From Umezawaea tangerina (lineage in GTDB: Bacteria > Actinomycetota > Actinomycetes > Mycobacteriales > Pseudonocardiaceae): a DNA stretch of 64,000 nucleotides. The notes under the pieces were generated by a model. It made no database searches. It was not told the DNA's origin and saw nothing but the letters and a program-made list of their open reading frames with translations. Positions within the stretch are counted from its first letter, which is position 1; each line of letters opens with the position of its first letter. The translations under genes and the position numbers were made by a program. This document shows positions 43,001 through 49,453 of this stretch, piece by piece. The DNA lies in NCBI RefSeq assembly GCF_003002815.1, contig NZ_PVTF01000003.1:372001-436000 (forward strand). The letters run 5' to 3'.

Positions 43001-43622
43001 CGAGCGCGGCCCGTACAGCACGTTCCAGAGCGGTGACGACGGCGCGGTCTCGCACGTGCACACCCCGCTGCCGTTCAGCGCCGAGCTGAACAACCCGCGC
43101 CCGGTGACCGTGTACGACGTGGACAGCGGCCGCTGGAAGTTCCTGACCGACGACCGGGCCAACACGATCGCGACGACCGGTGTCCCGGAGTACGGCGGCG
43201 GTACGGAGCTGCGCCGCGACACCCAGGCGCAGACCGACGCGGGCGCGCTCGCGGGCAAGCTGCCGGACAACCGGAACATCGCCGACGGCGGCCACCACCA
43301 GGGCAAGGAGTCCGGTGGTCCCGGTGAGCTGGCCAACGTCTCCAGCCAGCAGCGCGACCAGAACATGGGTGGCCGCGAGCGGCCCGCGTTCGTGCGCGAG
43401 GAGACCTGGTATCAAATGGAGCGGGACCGCGCCGAGCTGGTGGCGAACTCCGGCGGCACGATCGAGCTGGTGGACACCTTCGCGCTGCGCGAACCCGGAC
43501 AGGACCACCCGCACACTTACCAGACCCGGTGGCGCGAGACACTGCCGGACGGTCGCTTCAAGATCCATGTCAGGAGCTATCCGAATGACCACAACGCAGC
43601 CCTCTGGCCGTCCGACTTCTGA
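37035..43622 (+). CDS. Giant WXG100-like polymorphic toxin with TNT and DNA/RNA non-specific endonuclease domains
   Basis: This 2195-residue multi-domain protein is most likely exported by a type VII system. Residues 1-110 are a WXG100-like head and 112-185 hydrophobic helices. About 285-1080 is a Gly/Ser/Pro/Thr stalk with SPDGRTPG-like repeats at about 974-1042. About 1114-1282 is a TNT-type NAD+ glycohydrolase domain (DRFGSPQGDFLSP, YHVYVLDKP with His1248, FDQPGGARQ with Gln1275). Then comes DPT-rich linker 1336-1394, and a caspase-like segment with His1451 (LDVHTAGDG) and Cys1489 (FVGCDAG). Beta-rich linker repeats fill 1600-2050. The C-terminus is an Endonuclea_NS_2-like nuclease (DGGH at 2084-2087, then GGPGELANV). 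The start is GTG 37035. Domain names are by motif, not search. Confidence 0.85.
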   Translation: MGIEIPSEVTWLFPIVVGQSWPEGDETALRRMADAYRAAAEGVQGVIDQGNGAASTVVGSQVGASAEAFKEYWKKFSDGDESYLPKLKKICEQLAESCDGTALEVEYTKLSIIASLIALAIEIAALIAAAFATFGTASAGIPIAQQATRLIVQFTFRQLIIAILKEVAISVGIDAAIQGIQMLSGERKDWDWGKTGQAAVSGAVSGLVGGLSGGVKFTGGGMAGQVAVGATRGAVEGAVSSVGTSVAMGQDISAKDVLLGATSGAVSGGIGGAKEGFTVEAPHVTPGGPGGGPPDLGPNNGGGPPDLGPNGNGAGPGTGPGSAPGSGPGAGPGSGPGSGPAPTSPSVSPSTGGSPDAPTPTRPHTDTTNAAAVAAPPAPTPHVPSTSGASPDRAPAGGPAPTMAPTGFSGGSAPSGGGSPSSSAGGSTPSTVTSRLGAPTAPAGGSSSAPSGGSHSTSGSSPAHSTSGSSTSGGSSPSATGGPTPGTHSTPGGSTPGSTPGGSTPGGSAPGGTNGSGSHSAPSGSTPAGSAPGGSVPGGAHSAPGGSTPGGSAPAGSHSAPAGSAPAGAHSQTPGGAPVSGGPAGAHAPGGSPVAGGVPAGAHAGSTPGGSAPGGSSAPGAHAAGSTPGGPAATPGGFGSTPGGAHSTPGSTPGGSGGSHSTPGSTPGGAHSSAGGPSTTPGGFSSPGSTPGGSHSTPGSTPGGTHSTPGSTPGGSGSPGSTPGGTHSTPGSTPGGAHSTPGSTPGGTHSTPGGPASESHAPAASHLVGGAPTPSFAPAPGGSAPSGVHAAPTGGPAAGHPAEHAPSQSPSGQPAGQPAGGFMPPPAGGAPQGGAPQAGGPAGGRGPAMSGGLFEPTPAQSTTRPAHSADTVGASSATSAPPAFHDAVPTHTTPEPRATPSAQPGGFGPQQPGFGPQPGGAAPQHAAPQQAGPASPAHTRPDQAPMARNTPSDAPARPSETSPGRTPEPRPSGIPDARTPGSPDGRTPGSPDSRTPGSPDGRTPGSPDGRTPGSPDGRTPGSPDGRTPGTPDGRTPGAPDARTPSHEAPQPRADAAPQHPTPDATPPHTPNPDGSSPVSSHQWPQEMPPASRGADPDPTPAGPTADPAVDPHKNGWGNPAGVVPGFSEDGPYIPVHESTGPGDREVGTYDQRVASIVEPTYQPYGPHGSFDEFMRHHTTDGTVNGPVDWPPNQGAVGARVVVELPAGTVLDRFGSPQGDFLSPLRPDGQPYGYGERAILPDSMGKGYHVYVLDKPMMVELATVAPAFDQPGGARQLQPVFDPSLADASGRVNLDSLRDNGVLHEVPAPPPDGRVLPPDFGTHAADGTVLKPGTATVADAQSGAFADHTPAHDPTTSTDPTATHDPTATDPAAPHDPTTDPTTGSDPTATHDTTPPVAGGPVPLGDVSPRVDQAIRGSQPTPAGVALHSDPRLQELSSRIPASGDHAVLDVHTAGDGVRIGDTHYTRAELVELINNHPDLAGRPIMFVGCDAGAGGENSLAAHVARETGQQVIAPDSLAWSDGNGNVYSSAPDASGHPRIPPDGGWHAFEPDGTSTPVGENGLPPGHTPTGDLADTIDSAHRGDTDRSTQPQVQTPWTEPTTSYEQTVRMREGQSLFDGRELPLDTSIRVLDENGQLRSTVHVDAEGAVSVDAIAPNTRDGVNPEIAHPHPDANYRVQVGNHNDVFVAGEDGTPLQQTDRVRIGGQTVEVDRPVTITEPPAPANGERTIGRGDPLAPRPGEAFTARTDLPPNTRFDVTDTEGNHRGTVQTDGNGRPQWVATPERLGDAPNPELVSPVPGANYNVDRGPLFQEFSTDAQGRPEPGVTYERPVAQHQVEVTDLPQNRPLTEHDGQPLASDTEYVVMDGDRVRGRVFVDDTGLNHVETESGQRGRTNSELARAPEGADITTDGYYGTDAAKTPDWPAPANGEVRLTQTTVVDAEGNKVKVVRVEGDTSGWTPEQRAAVERPFAQNDPFVTRDLPPGTRFVLTDERGPYSTFQSGDDGAVSHVHTPLPFSAELNNPRPVTVYDVDSGRWKFLTDDRANTIATTGVPEYGGGTELRRDTQAQTDAGALAGKLPDNRNIADGGHHQGKESGGPGELANVSSQQRDQNMGGRERPAFVREETWYQMERDRAELVANSGGTIELVDTFALREPGQDHPHTYQTRWRETLPDGRFKIHVRSYPNDHNAALWPSDF
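38430..39300 (+). repeat. Degenerate coding repeat (Gly-Ser-Thr-Pro stalk)
   Basis: Inside the toxin gene, units encoding variants of PGGSTPG, PGGAHS and TPGGTHS recur dozens of times, spelled with near-identical codons (for example GGCTCGACTCCTGGTGGC). The stretch encodes an extended, uncharged stalk. The DNA is a slippage-prone, probably length-variable tract. Confidence 0.85.
39955..40160 (+). repeat. Coding repeat PDGRTPGS/T (about nine units)
   Basis: Units of about 24 bp encode TPGSPDGR and close variants (PDA, PDS, APDA) about nine times in a row within the toxin stalk, just before the TNT domain. The period is regular, unlike the looser upstream PGGS stalk. Confidence 0.85.
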
Positions 43623-44061
43623 GCCGGACGACCGCGGGGAAGAGCTGATGCAGCGGATCGGCGCCATGCTGCTCGAGGTGGCACCCGAGGGGTGGCGTCG
43701 GATCGACCTGCTGGTGAAGCTCAACGTCAAGGTGCACGACTTCGAGCTGGCCGTGTACCTGGAGGACGGCGGGACCGCGGAGGTGGTCCCGTGGGAGGGG
43801 ATCACCAAGCTGTTCGCCGAGCTGCGGCAGCTGGGGTACGTCGCGGGCCGGGGCACGTGGTTCGCCGCGCGCCTCACGCTGGACGCGCCCGGTCGGCTGG
43901 ACATCTCCTACAACATGGACCACGACCCGCTGTGGGAGCCGCCGATCCCGGCCGAGTTCTGGGCGCGCGACCTGGAGGTCTTCCCCCGCGACGACGCGTT
44001 CATCCCGGACTGGCTGCGCGCGCGGCTCGACGAAGCAGGCGACGAGGAGCAGAAGGCATGA
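43585..44061 (+). CDS. YezG/DUF600-type immunity protein (probable)
   Basis: The 158-residue protein resembles the YezG (DUF600) immunity family: a helix with IGAMLLEVAPEGWRRIDLLV, paired strands, then FAELRQLGYVAGRGTWFAARL and the end FIPDWLRARL. In Bacillus, YezG neutralises YeeF, a toxin with a C-terminal nuclease, matching the nuclease at the end of the giant toxin here. Its ATG lies inside the toxin gene (38-bp overlap), and its stop overlaps the next gene (ATGA), so production is tightly coupled. The two following genes carry paralogous N-terminal domains. Confidence 0.75.
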   Translation: MTTTQPSGRPTSEPDDRGEELMQRIGAMLLEVAPEGWRRIDLLVKLNVKVHDFELAVYLEDGGTAEVVPWEGITKLFAELRQLGYVAGRGTWFAARLTLDAPGRLDISYNMDHDPLWEPPIPAEFWARDLEVFPRDDAFIPDWLRARLDEAGDEEQKA

Positions 44062-45602
44062 CGACCACGCAGCCACGGCTGACGCCCGAGGACCAGAACG
44101 CGTTGCTCGGGTCGGTCACCACCCTGCTCATCCACCGCCTGCCCGGCGACTGGAGCCAGCTGTTCCTGGACTTCCGGGCGCTCGGCAGCACGGTCGAGGC
44201 CCCGGTCTCGGTGCTCAACATCTACGGCCAGTCGGTCGAGTGGAAGCTGCCGGACGAGGCGCTGCCGTTCTTCCTGGAGCTGCGCGCGGGCATGTACCGC
44301 GAGGGGATGGGCACCTGGTTCTCGGCGCGCTTCCACCTCGCGCACCCGAACGTGTACTCGGTCGAGTACAACCGGACCGAGGAGCCCCGGTGGACGCACC
44401 GGCCCGCGGAGAAGTACTTCCAGGAGGAGCTGGAGCGGTTCCCGCGCGCCGAGGCCGAGATCCCGGACTGGGTGCGGTCGGCGGGCCGGACGGCGGACCA
44501 CGGCCTGTACGAGGCCCCGGTGTTCGACGGCAGCGACGAGCAGGGCAGGCCCATCGCCCCGCGCCCCGCCGTGCACCCGCAGGACCGCGAGGACGTGCTG
44601 AAGTACCTGGAGGGCGCGCCGGTCGTGCTGGCCGCCCGAGGGTTCGGCGAGGACCTGCTCCAGCCGGGGGCCGAGCCGGACGTGCCGCTGACGTTCCACA
44701 CCGACGGCGTGTGGGTGTGGTCGGGCGCCGTGGCGCACTACTTCCGCAAGCACCACGTGAACCCGGTGCCGCAGCTCGTGCAGCACATCCACGACAACGG
44801 CTACGCCGTGCCCGCGGTCGACGCGGAGGCCCAGCAGGCCGCCACGCGGGTCGCCACCGGTGCCGCCGAGTCGCTGCCGCTGCCGGAGTACCGGCCCCGT
44901 GAGATCGCCGACCACGACCGGACGTCGCTGGAGCAGCTCCGGGCCCGCCTGGAGCACTTCGGCGTCTCGCCCGCGGAGTACGGGATCGTCGAGCCGAAGG
45001 TGGACGCCCTCGTGATCGAGCCCGCGCCGGGCACCGAGAGCGGGTGGCAGATCCAGTTCTGGGACGAGAACCGGGGCCCGACGGGCAGGCCGTCGGTGTT
45101 CCCCAACGCGGCCGCCGCGGCCAAGACGCTGCTCGGCACCCTGCTCTGGTCGCCGGAGCGCGACGCGGCACGGGCCCAGCCCGCCGCGCAGGCACCCGCG
45201 GCCGCACCAGCCACGACGCCGGTGCAGCCCGTGCCGGTGGCCGACATCCAGCCGATGCCCGACGAGCCGCCGTTGTCGCTGCTGCGCGACCGGGTGCCGG
45301 TCGTGCTGCCGCCGGGTGCGGAGGTCGACCGGTTCGGCGACGAGAACGGCAACCTCGCCTTCGCGGCCAGGACCATGTTCGGCAACCGCTCGCTCCCGCC
45401 GGACTGGCTCAACCGCCGCTACCACGTCTACCGCGTGCAGCGGCCGATCCCGGCGATCGGCGGGATCGCGGTCCCGTGGTTCGGCCAGCCGGGCGGCGGA
45501 ACCGGGTACTTCCTGGTCACGTCGGTGCGCGACCTCCTGGCGGACGGCAGCCTCGTCGAGGTGGCCGAGGCGACGACGACCCCGCCGGCGCCCCAGGTGT
45601 AG
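44058..45602 (+). CDS. YezG-like domain fused to a TNT-like domain (possible inactive TNT)
   Basis: This 514-residue protein has three parts. Residues 10-145 are a paralogue of the immunity protein upstream (LRAGMYREGMGTWFSARFHL, then IPDWVR). Residues 150-350 include VFDGSDEQGRP, FHTDGVWVWSGAVAHYF and a third segment LRARLEHFGVSPAEYGIVEP. After an Ala/Pro linker, residues about 410-505 form a TNT-like domain (VDRFGDENGNLAFAAR, YHVYRVQRP, PWFGQPGGGTGYFL). His456 aligns with the giant toxin's His1248, but the Gln of GGGTQ is Gly483. No signal or WXG motif is seen, so it is probably cytoplasmic. It overlaps the immunity gene by 4 bp. Confidence 0.8.
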   Translation: MTTTQPRLTPEDQNALLGSVTTLLIHRLPGDWSQLFLDFRALGSTVEAPVSVLNIYGQSVEWKLPDEALPFFLELRAGMYREGMGTWFSARFHLAHPNVYSVEYNRTEEPRWTHRPAEKYFQEELERFPRAEAEIPDWVRSAGRTADHGLYEAPVFDGSDEQGRPIAPRPAVHPQDREDVLKYLEGAPVVLAARGFGEDLLQPGAEPDVPLTFHTDGVWVWSGAVAHYFRKHHVNPVPQLVQHIHDNGYAVPAVDAEAQQAATRVATGAAESLPLPEYRPREIADHDRTSLEQLRARLEHFGVSPAEYGIVEPKVDALVIEPAPGTESGWQIQFWDENRGPTGRPSVFPNAAAAAKTLLGTLLWSPERDAARAQPAAQAPAAAPATTPVQPVPVADIQPMPDEPPLSLLRDRVPVVLPPGAEVDRFGDENGNLAFAARTMFGNRSLPPDWLNRRYHVYRVQRPIPAIGGIAVPWFGQPGGGTGYFLVTSVRDLLADGSLVEVAEATTTPPAPQV

Positions 45603-45631
45603 TTCGGTTTTCCCGCGCGCTCCGATCGGGT

Positions 45632-45637
45632 TATGGT
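45632..45637 (+). promoter_or_regulatory. -10 element of the large YezG-TNT gene
   Basis: TATGGT at 45632-45637 in the 111-bp gap would start transcription near 45645 and leave about a 70-nt leader before GTG 45714. The last gene of the island may therefore be expressed independently of the toxin. Confidence 0.4.
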
Positions 45638-45713
45638 CGGGCCCGGTGTGGTGCTCTGATCGGCCCAGCAGGGGGTCGTTCCGGTACGCGGAGTCGCGGG
45701 GGAAGATGTTGGT

Positions 45714-48700
45714 GTGTCCGAGCCGAAGCCGTTGAACCCGACAGAGCAGGACGCTCTGGTCAAGCAGATCGGGCTGACCCTGATGCGCGCCGCCCCGGAG
45801 GGCTGGCAGCACGTCGTCGCCGACTACCGCGCGACCGGTCGCTACTTCGAGCTGTCCGCCGAGGTGCGGATGGCCGACGGGAGCGCGCAGGGGTGGGCGC
45901 CTCCGCAGGAGGTGCCCGCGCTGTTCGCGCGCCTGCGCGCCGGCATGCACCGCGAAGGCCGCGGCAGCTGGTCGAACGCCCGCTACCAGCTCGACCACCC
46001 GGCCAGCTACAACCTGGACTTCGACCGGACCGAGCCCAAGTGGCAGACACCGCCGCCACCGCAGGCCTACGTCGACGAGATGCGGTTCTTCCCGCGCGCC
46101 GACGAGAACATCCCGGACTGGCTGCGCAAGTGGCTGCCGTCCGGGCAGGCGCCCGCGGCACCCGTGGTCCCGGCACCGCCCCGCGGCTTCCGGACCGCCC
46201 GCGTGTTCGACGGCGCCGGGCCGGACGGCCGCCCGTCGGTCAACCGCCCGCCGGTGTCCGACCACGAGCGCGACCTGCTGCTGGGCTACCTCGACGGAGC
46301 GCCGGTCGCCGTGGTGGGCCGCGGCGGCTTCGACGCCGACGTGCTCGACCCGGACGCTCCCGCGGTCGTCCCGATCGCCTTCCAGACCGACGGCCACTGG
46401 ATCTGGCCCGCCGCGGTCGGCTACTACCTGCGCGCCTACGGCATCCCGCCGGAGTCCGAGCTGGTGGAACGGGCCCGTGCGGCCGAGTTCCACCCGCCGG
46501 AGGTCCCGGAGGACGCGCGGGTCGGCGCCGCGGCGAACCTCGGCGCCCCCACGGCTCCGCGCGGCACGGCGCTGCCGAAGCCCGCGGTGGCCACCCCGCC
46601 CCCGGCGCCCGAACCGCAGGTGCCGGAAGCGACGACGTTCCTGGACACCCGCGCCCCCGAGGCCCGCTACGACGCGGACGCGACGCTCGCCGCGCCGCTG
46701 CCCGTGCTCGAGGGCGACCCGGAGCCCGAGGCGCACACCGAGCCCGAGGCCGCACCGGCCGCCGAGCCGGAGCCGTCCTCCTTCCGGACCGACGACGACT
46801 TCTTCCCGGAGCCGGGCGCGTCCTCGGCGCAGTCCACCGCCGACTTCTACCCGGAGTCCGCTGGCAAGTCCGAGTCCGTCTTCCAGCCCGCCGCGGACTT
46901 CCGCCCGTCGGCCGAGTCGGCGTCGGACTTCTACAACGACTCGGGCGCGCGCCCGGAGTCGTCGTTCCGGACCGAGGAGCCCTTCTTCCCGGAGACGGGC
47001 TCGTCGTCCGGGTCTTCCTCGTCCGCGTCGGAGCAGTCCGCGTCGGACTTCTACGCCGAGGCCGCGGCCAAGACCGACGCCGGGTTCAAGCCCGCCGCGG
47101 ACTTCTTCCCGGAGAAGGCGGCGGAGCCCGAGACCAGGTCCGAGCCGGAGCACGACTTCCGCGAGCAGCCGCCGACGGTGTTCCAGCCGAAGCCGGACTT
47201 CGACGCGGAGCCGGACTTCCAGGCCGTGCACACCGACCCGGAGCCCGAACCCGAGCCGGTCGAGGACGCCGAGCCGGAGCTGCTGCGCGCCGACCCCGGC
47301 CCCGAGTTCCAGCCCGCCGACGACTTCGACGCCCAGCCGGTGTTCCGGCACGACCCGGAGCACACCGGCTTCCGCGCCGAGCCGGAGGCGACTTTCCGTG
47401 CTGAGCCGGAGGCGACCTTCCGCACGGAGCCGGAGGCGACCTTCCGTGCCGAGCCGGAGACGTCTTTCCGTGCCGAGCCGGAGGCGGTCGAGGAGCCGAC
47501 CGGCGACCACGAGCCCGACCCGGCGTTGAAGCCGGAGGACCAGCTGGTCGAGCCGAGGCCGGAGCCCATGCCGGTCGACGAGCCCGACACCTCGAACGTG
47601 GAGGACACCGCGACCCTGGTCGACCTCGTCGACCTGCGTCCCGCGGCCGTCGAGCCCGAGGAGGCGCCGGAGTTCGACCAGCGGCAGTTCGACGCCGCCC
47701 AGGACGGCCCGCCCTACCGCGTGCAGTTCGACTTCGACGAACCGACGCCGCAGCGCGACGACCGGTACCGCCGCGACTCCTACGTCGACGGCATGGACCT
47801 GTTCGCGCCCAACCGGTACGAGAGCGCCGGGGTCGAGCAGGAAACGGCCGCTTGGAGTCCGTTCGGCTCAACGAACGAACCGCTCGACGACGCATTGCCG
47901 GTGGAGCCGAAACCGGAGCCGCTCCCGGTCGAAGAACCGGTCGTGGAACAACCAGCGCTCGTCGAGGCGGATCTCGTCGACGTCGTGCCGAAGTTCGGGG
48001 TCGAGGCCGACCCGAGGCATGCGGACGTCACCACCCGCTTCGAGGTGGACCAGCAAACCCAGTTCGACATCGAACCGGTCGCCGAACCGGTTCCGGTCGA
48101 GCCCGAGGTGCCGAGGCAGGTCACGCCCGAGGAGGAGCGCGAGCTGTCCGGTGTCCGCCGCGCGCTCGACGACCTCGACGTGCCGCCCGCCGCCTACCGC
48201 ATCGGCGAACCCGCCGACCGCACCTGGGGCTTGCGCACCGAGGGCAACAGCTGGGTCGTCGCCTGGCACGACCACGGCCCGAAGAACCCGTCGCACTTCG
48301 ACCGGCTCGAGGACGCCGCCGCCTACATGATCGGCAAGCTCGTCCTCACCGGCCGCCGAGCCCCGCGCAGGCAGCCACCGCCACCCCAGCAGCCCATGCC
48401 CCACATGCGCCCTCCGCAGGGCCCGCCGCCGGGCACCAACGGCTTCCGCGACGACCGCCGCCCCGCCATGCCCCAACGGCCTCCGGAGGCCGTTCAGGTA
48501 GCCCCGCTACCCCGCCCGGAACCCCCACGCCCCGAACCGCTCCCACGCGTGGACCCCCCACGCCCCGAGCCCCTCCCGCGCGTCGAACAACCCCGCCCCG
48601 AACCCCTCCCCAGGATCGACCCCCCACGCCCCGAACCCCTCACCACCCAGCCTGTCCGCGCCGAATCCCCTCAACGCACCGAGGCCCAGCGCAGCGAGGC

Positions 48701-49073
48701 CGAGGCAGGCGGAAAACGCGGCTGGCCGATCAAGCCCATGAACGGCGAACCCCCGCTCACCCTCTTCCGCCACAAGAAGATGATCGAACTCCCCGCCGGC
48801 TTCGAGGTGGACCGCTTCGGCGAACCCGCGGGCAACCTCGTCTACGCCGCGGGCACCCCCTTCGAAGAACGCTCCCTGGTCCCTTCCTGGATCAACCGCC
48901 CCTACCGCGTCTACCGCCTACGCCGCACCGTAGAAGTCCTCACCGGCGTAGCAGTCCCGTGGTTCGAACAACCAGGCGGCGGCACCGCCTACCTCCTCCC
49001 CAACTCCATCGAGGACATGGTCGCCGACGGCGCCCTGATCGAGGTCTCCCACCAGGAAGCCCAAAACCACTAA
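45714..49073 (+). CDS. Large YezG-like/TNT-like fusion protein with acidic repeat linker
   Basis: A 1119-residue paralogue of the preceding product. Residues 8-140 form the YezG-like domain (IGLTLMRAAPEGWQHVV, LRAGMHREGRGSWSNAR, IPDWLRKWL). About 155-260 is the shared middle domain (VFDGAGPDGRP, FQTDGHWIWPAAVGYYL). About 300-800 is an acidic Pro/Phe-rich linker with recurring ADFFPE- and FRAEPEAT-like motifs. About 805-885 matches the second middle segment (ALDDLDVPPAAYRIGEPADR). A Pro-rich linker (PRPEPLPRVDP repeats) follows, and about 1020-1110 is the TNT-like domain. Here the His of YHVY is Arg1065 and the Gln of GGGTQ is Ala1092, suggesting an inactive TNT. The start is GTG 45714 after GGGGGAAG. 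Confidence 0.8.
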   Translation: MSEPKPLNPTEQDALVKQIGLTLMRAAPEGWQHVVADYRATGRYFELSAEVRMADGSAQGWAPPQEVPALFARLRAGMHREGRGSWSNARYQLDHPASYNLDFDRTEPKWQTPPPPQAYVDEMRFFPRADENIPDWLRKWLPSGQAPAAPVVPAPPRGFRTARVFDGAGPDGRPSVNRPPVSDHERDLLLGYLDGAPVAVVGRGGFDADVLDPDAPAVVPIAFQTDGHWIWPAAVGYYLRAYGIPPESELVERARAAEFHPPEVPEDARVGAAANLGAPTAPRGTALPKPAVATPPPAPEPQVPEATTFLDTRAPEARYDADATLAAPLPVLEGDPEPEAHTEPEAAPAAEPEPSSFRTDDDFFPEPGASSAQSTADFYPESAGKSESVFQPAADFRPSAESASDFYNDSGARPESSFRTEEPFFPETGSSSGSSSSASEQSASDFYAEAAAKTDAGFKPAADFFPEKAAEPETRSEPEHDFREQPPTVFQPKPDFDAEPDFQAVHTDPEPEPEPVEDAEPELLRADPGPEFQPADDFDAQPVFRHDPEHTGFRAEPEATFRAEPEATFRTEPEATFRAEPETSFRAEPEAVEEPTGDHEPDPALKPEDQLVEPRPEPMPVDEPDTSNVEDTATLVDLVDLRPAAVEPEEAPEFDQRQFDAAQDGPPYRVQFDFDEPTPQRDDRYRRDSYVDGMDLFAPNRYESAGVEQETAAWSPFGSTNEPLDDALPVEPKPEPLPVEEPVVEQPALVEADLVDVVPKFGVEADPRHADVTTRFEVDQQTQFDIEPVAEPVPVEPEVPRQVTPEEERELSGVRRALDDLDVPPAAYRIGEPADRTWGLRTEGNSWVVAWHDHGPKNPSHFDRLEDAAAYMIGKLVLTGRRAPRRQPPPPQQPMPHMRPPQGPPPGTNGFRDDRRPAMPQRPPEAVQVAPLPRPEPPRPEPLPRVDPPRPEPLPRVEQPRPEPLPRIDPPRPEPLTTQPVRAESPQRTEAQRSEAEAGGKRGWPIKPMNGEPPLTLFRHKKMIELPAGFEVDRFGEPAGNLVYAAGTPFEERSLVPSWINRPYRVYRLRRTVEVLTGVAVPWFEQPGGGTAYLLPNSIEDMVADGALIEVSHQEAQNH
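47377..47490 (+). repeat. 24-bp coding repeat (FRAEPEAT units)
   Basis: About five units encoding FR(A/T)EPEAT-like octapeptides, spelled almost identically (GCCGAGCCGGAGGCGACTTT), in the linker of the large YezG/TNT fusion protein. Confidence 0.85.
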
Positions 49074-49089
49074 CACCCACACCAACACC

Positions 49090-49124
49090 AACGCCCCCGC
49101 ACCCACTCCGGGTACGGGGGCGTT
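49090..49124 (+). terminator. Terminator of the toxin island
   Basis: A 15-bp stem with one C-A mismatch (arms 49090-49104 and 49110-49124) and a 5-nt loop, 16 bp after the last island stop codon, followed by GCCACG rather than a T-run. Confidence 0.7.
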
Positions 49125-49149
49125 GCCACGCAACACAAAGCGCCCGCCC

Positions 49150-49416
49150 ACCAAGTCCAACGCGCAGCGAGGATGCCTTCCCTGTCCGACGGCGCAGCCG
49201 AGGATCCGTCGTTGGGCGAAGCCCGCCAGCACGCATCCGGCGCGGAGCGCCTGGGGCCTTGTCGGACGAAGTCCGATGCCTGAGTCAGGCGAAGCCTGAT
49301 GCTGGCGAAGCCAGATCCCCTCCCGCCCCCGATAAACAGCGCCCTCCTGATTGATCTTGGTTTGTCAAGACAGCCCTATCGTCTTGACAAACCAAGATCA
49401 ATCATTGGAACAATCG
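49150..49416. repeat. Composite palindromic element, copy 2
   Basis: Short GAA-loop hairpins (TCGGAC-GAA-GTCCGA at 49262-49276, TCAGGC-GAA-GCCTGA at 49285-49299, CTGGC-GAA-GCCAG at 49302-49314) precede a perfect 24-bp palindrome (arms 49348-49371 and 49381-49404, 9-nt loop) and the flank TTGGAACAATCG. Order, core (TTGTCAAGAC/GTCTTGACAA), loop length and flank match the copy at 9236-9557, while the outer arms are unrelated in sequence. Apart from the terminator at 49090-49124, the gene-free stretch 49074-49453 contains little else. Confidence 0.85.
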
Positions 49417-49453
49417 CGCGCCGGGGGCAGGGCTTCGCTCCTCCCCCCACCCC

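Noticed and set aside
40074-43904. Antisense frame of about 1276 codons opposite the toxin gene, and a similar 1200-codon one at 43908-47510
   Set aside because: Both are shadows of GC-biased plus-strand genes whose domains and overlaps are coherent; no start signals or domains on the minus strand.
45646-45713. Leaderless start at GTG 45646 behind TATGGT for the large fusion protein
   Set aside because: This GTG is out of frame with the 45714 gene; the promoter is kept but with a short leader.
36201-49073. Prophage or integrative element carrying the toxin island
   Set aside because: No integrase, att-like repeats, tRNA or base-composition break at either edge; the island lies between ordinary chromosomal genes.
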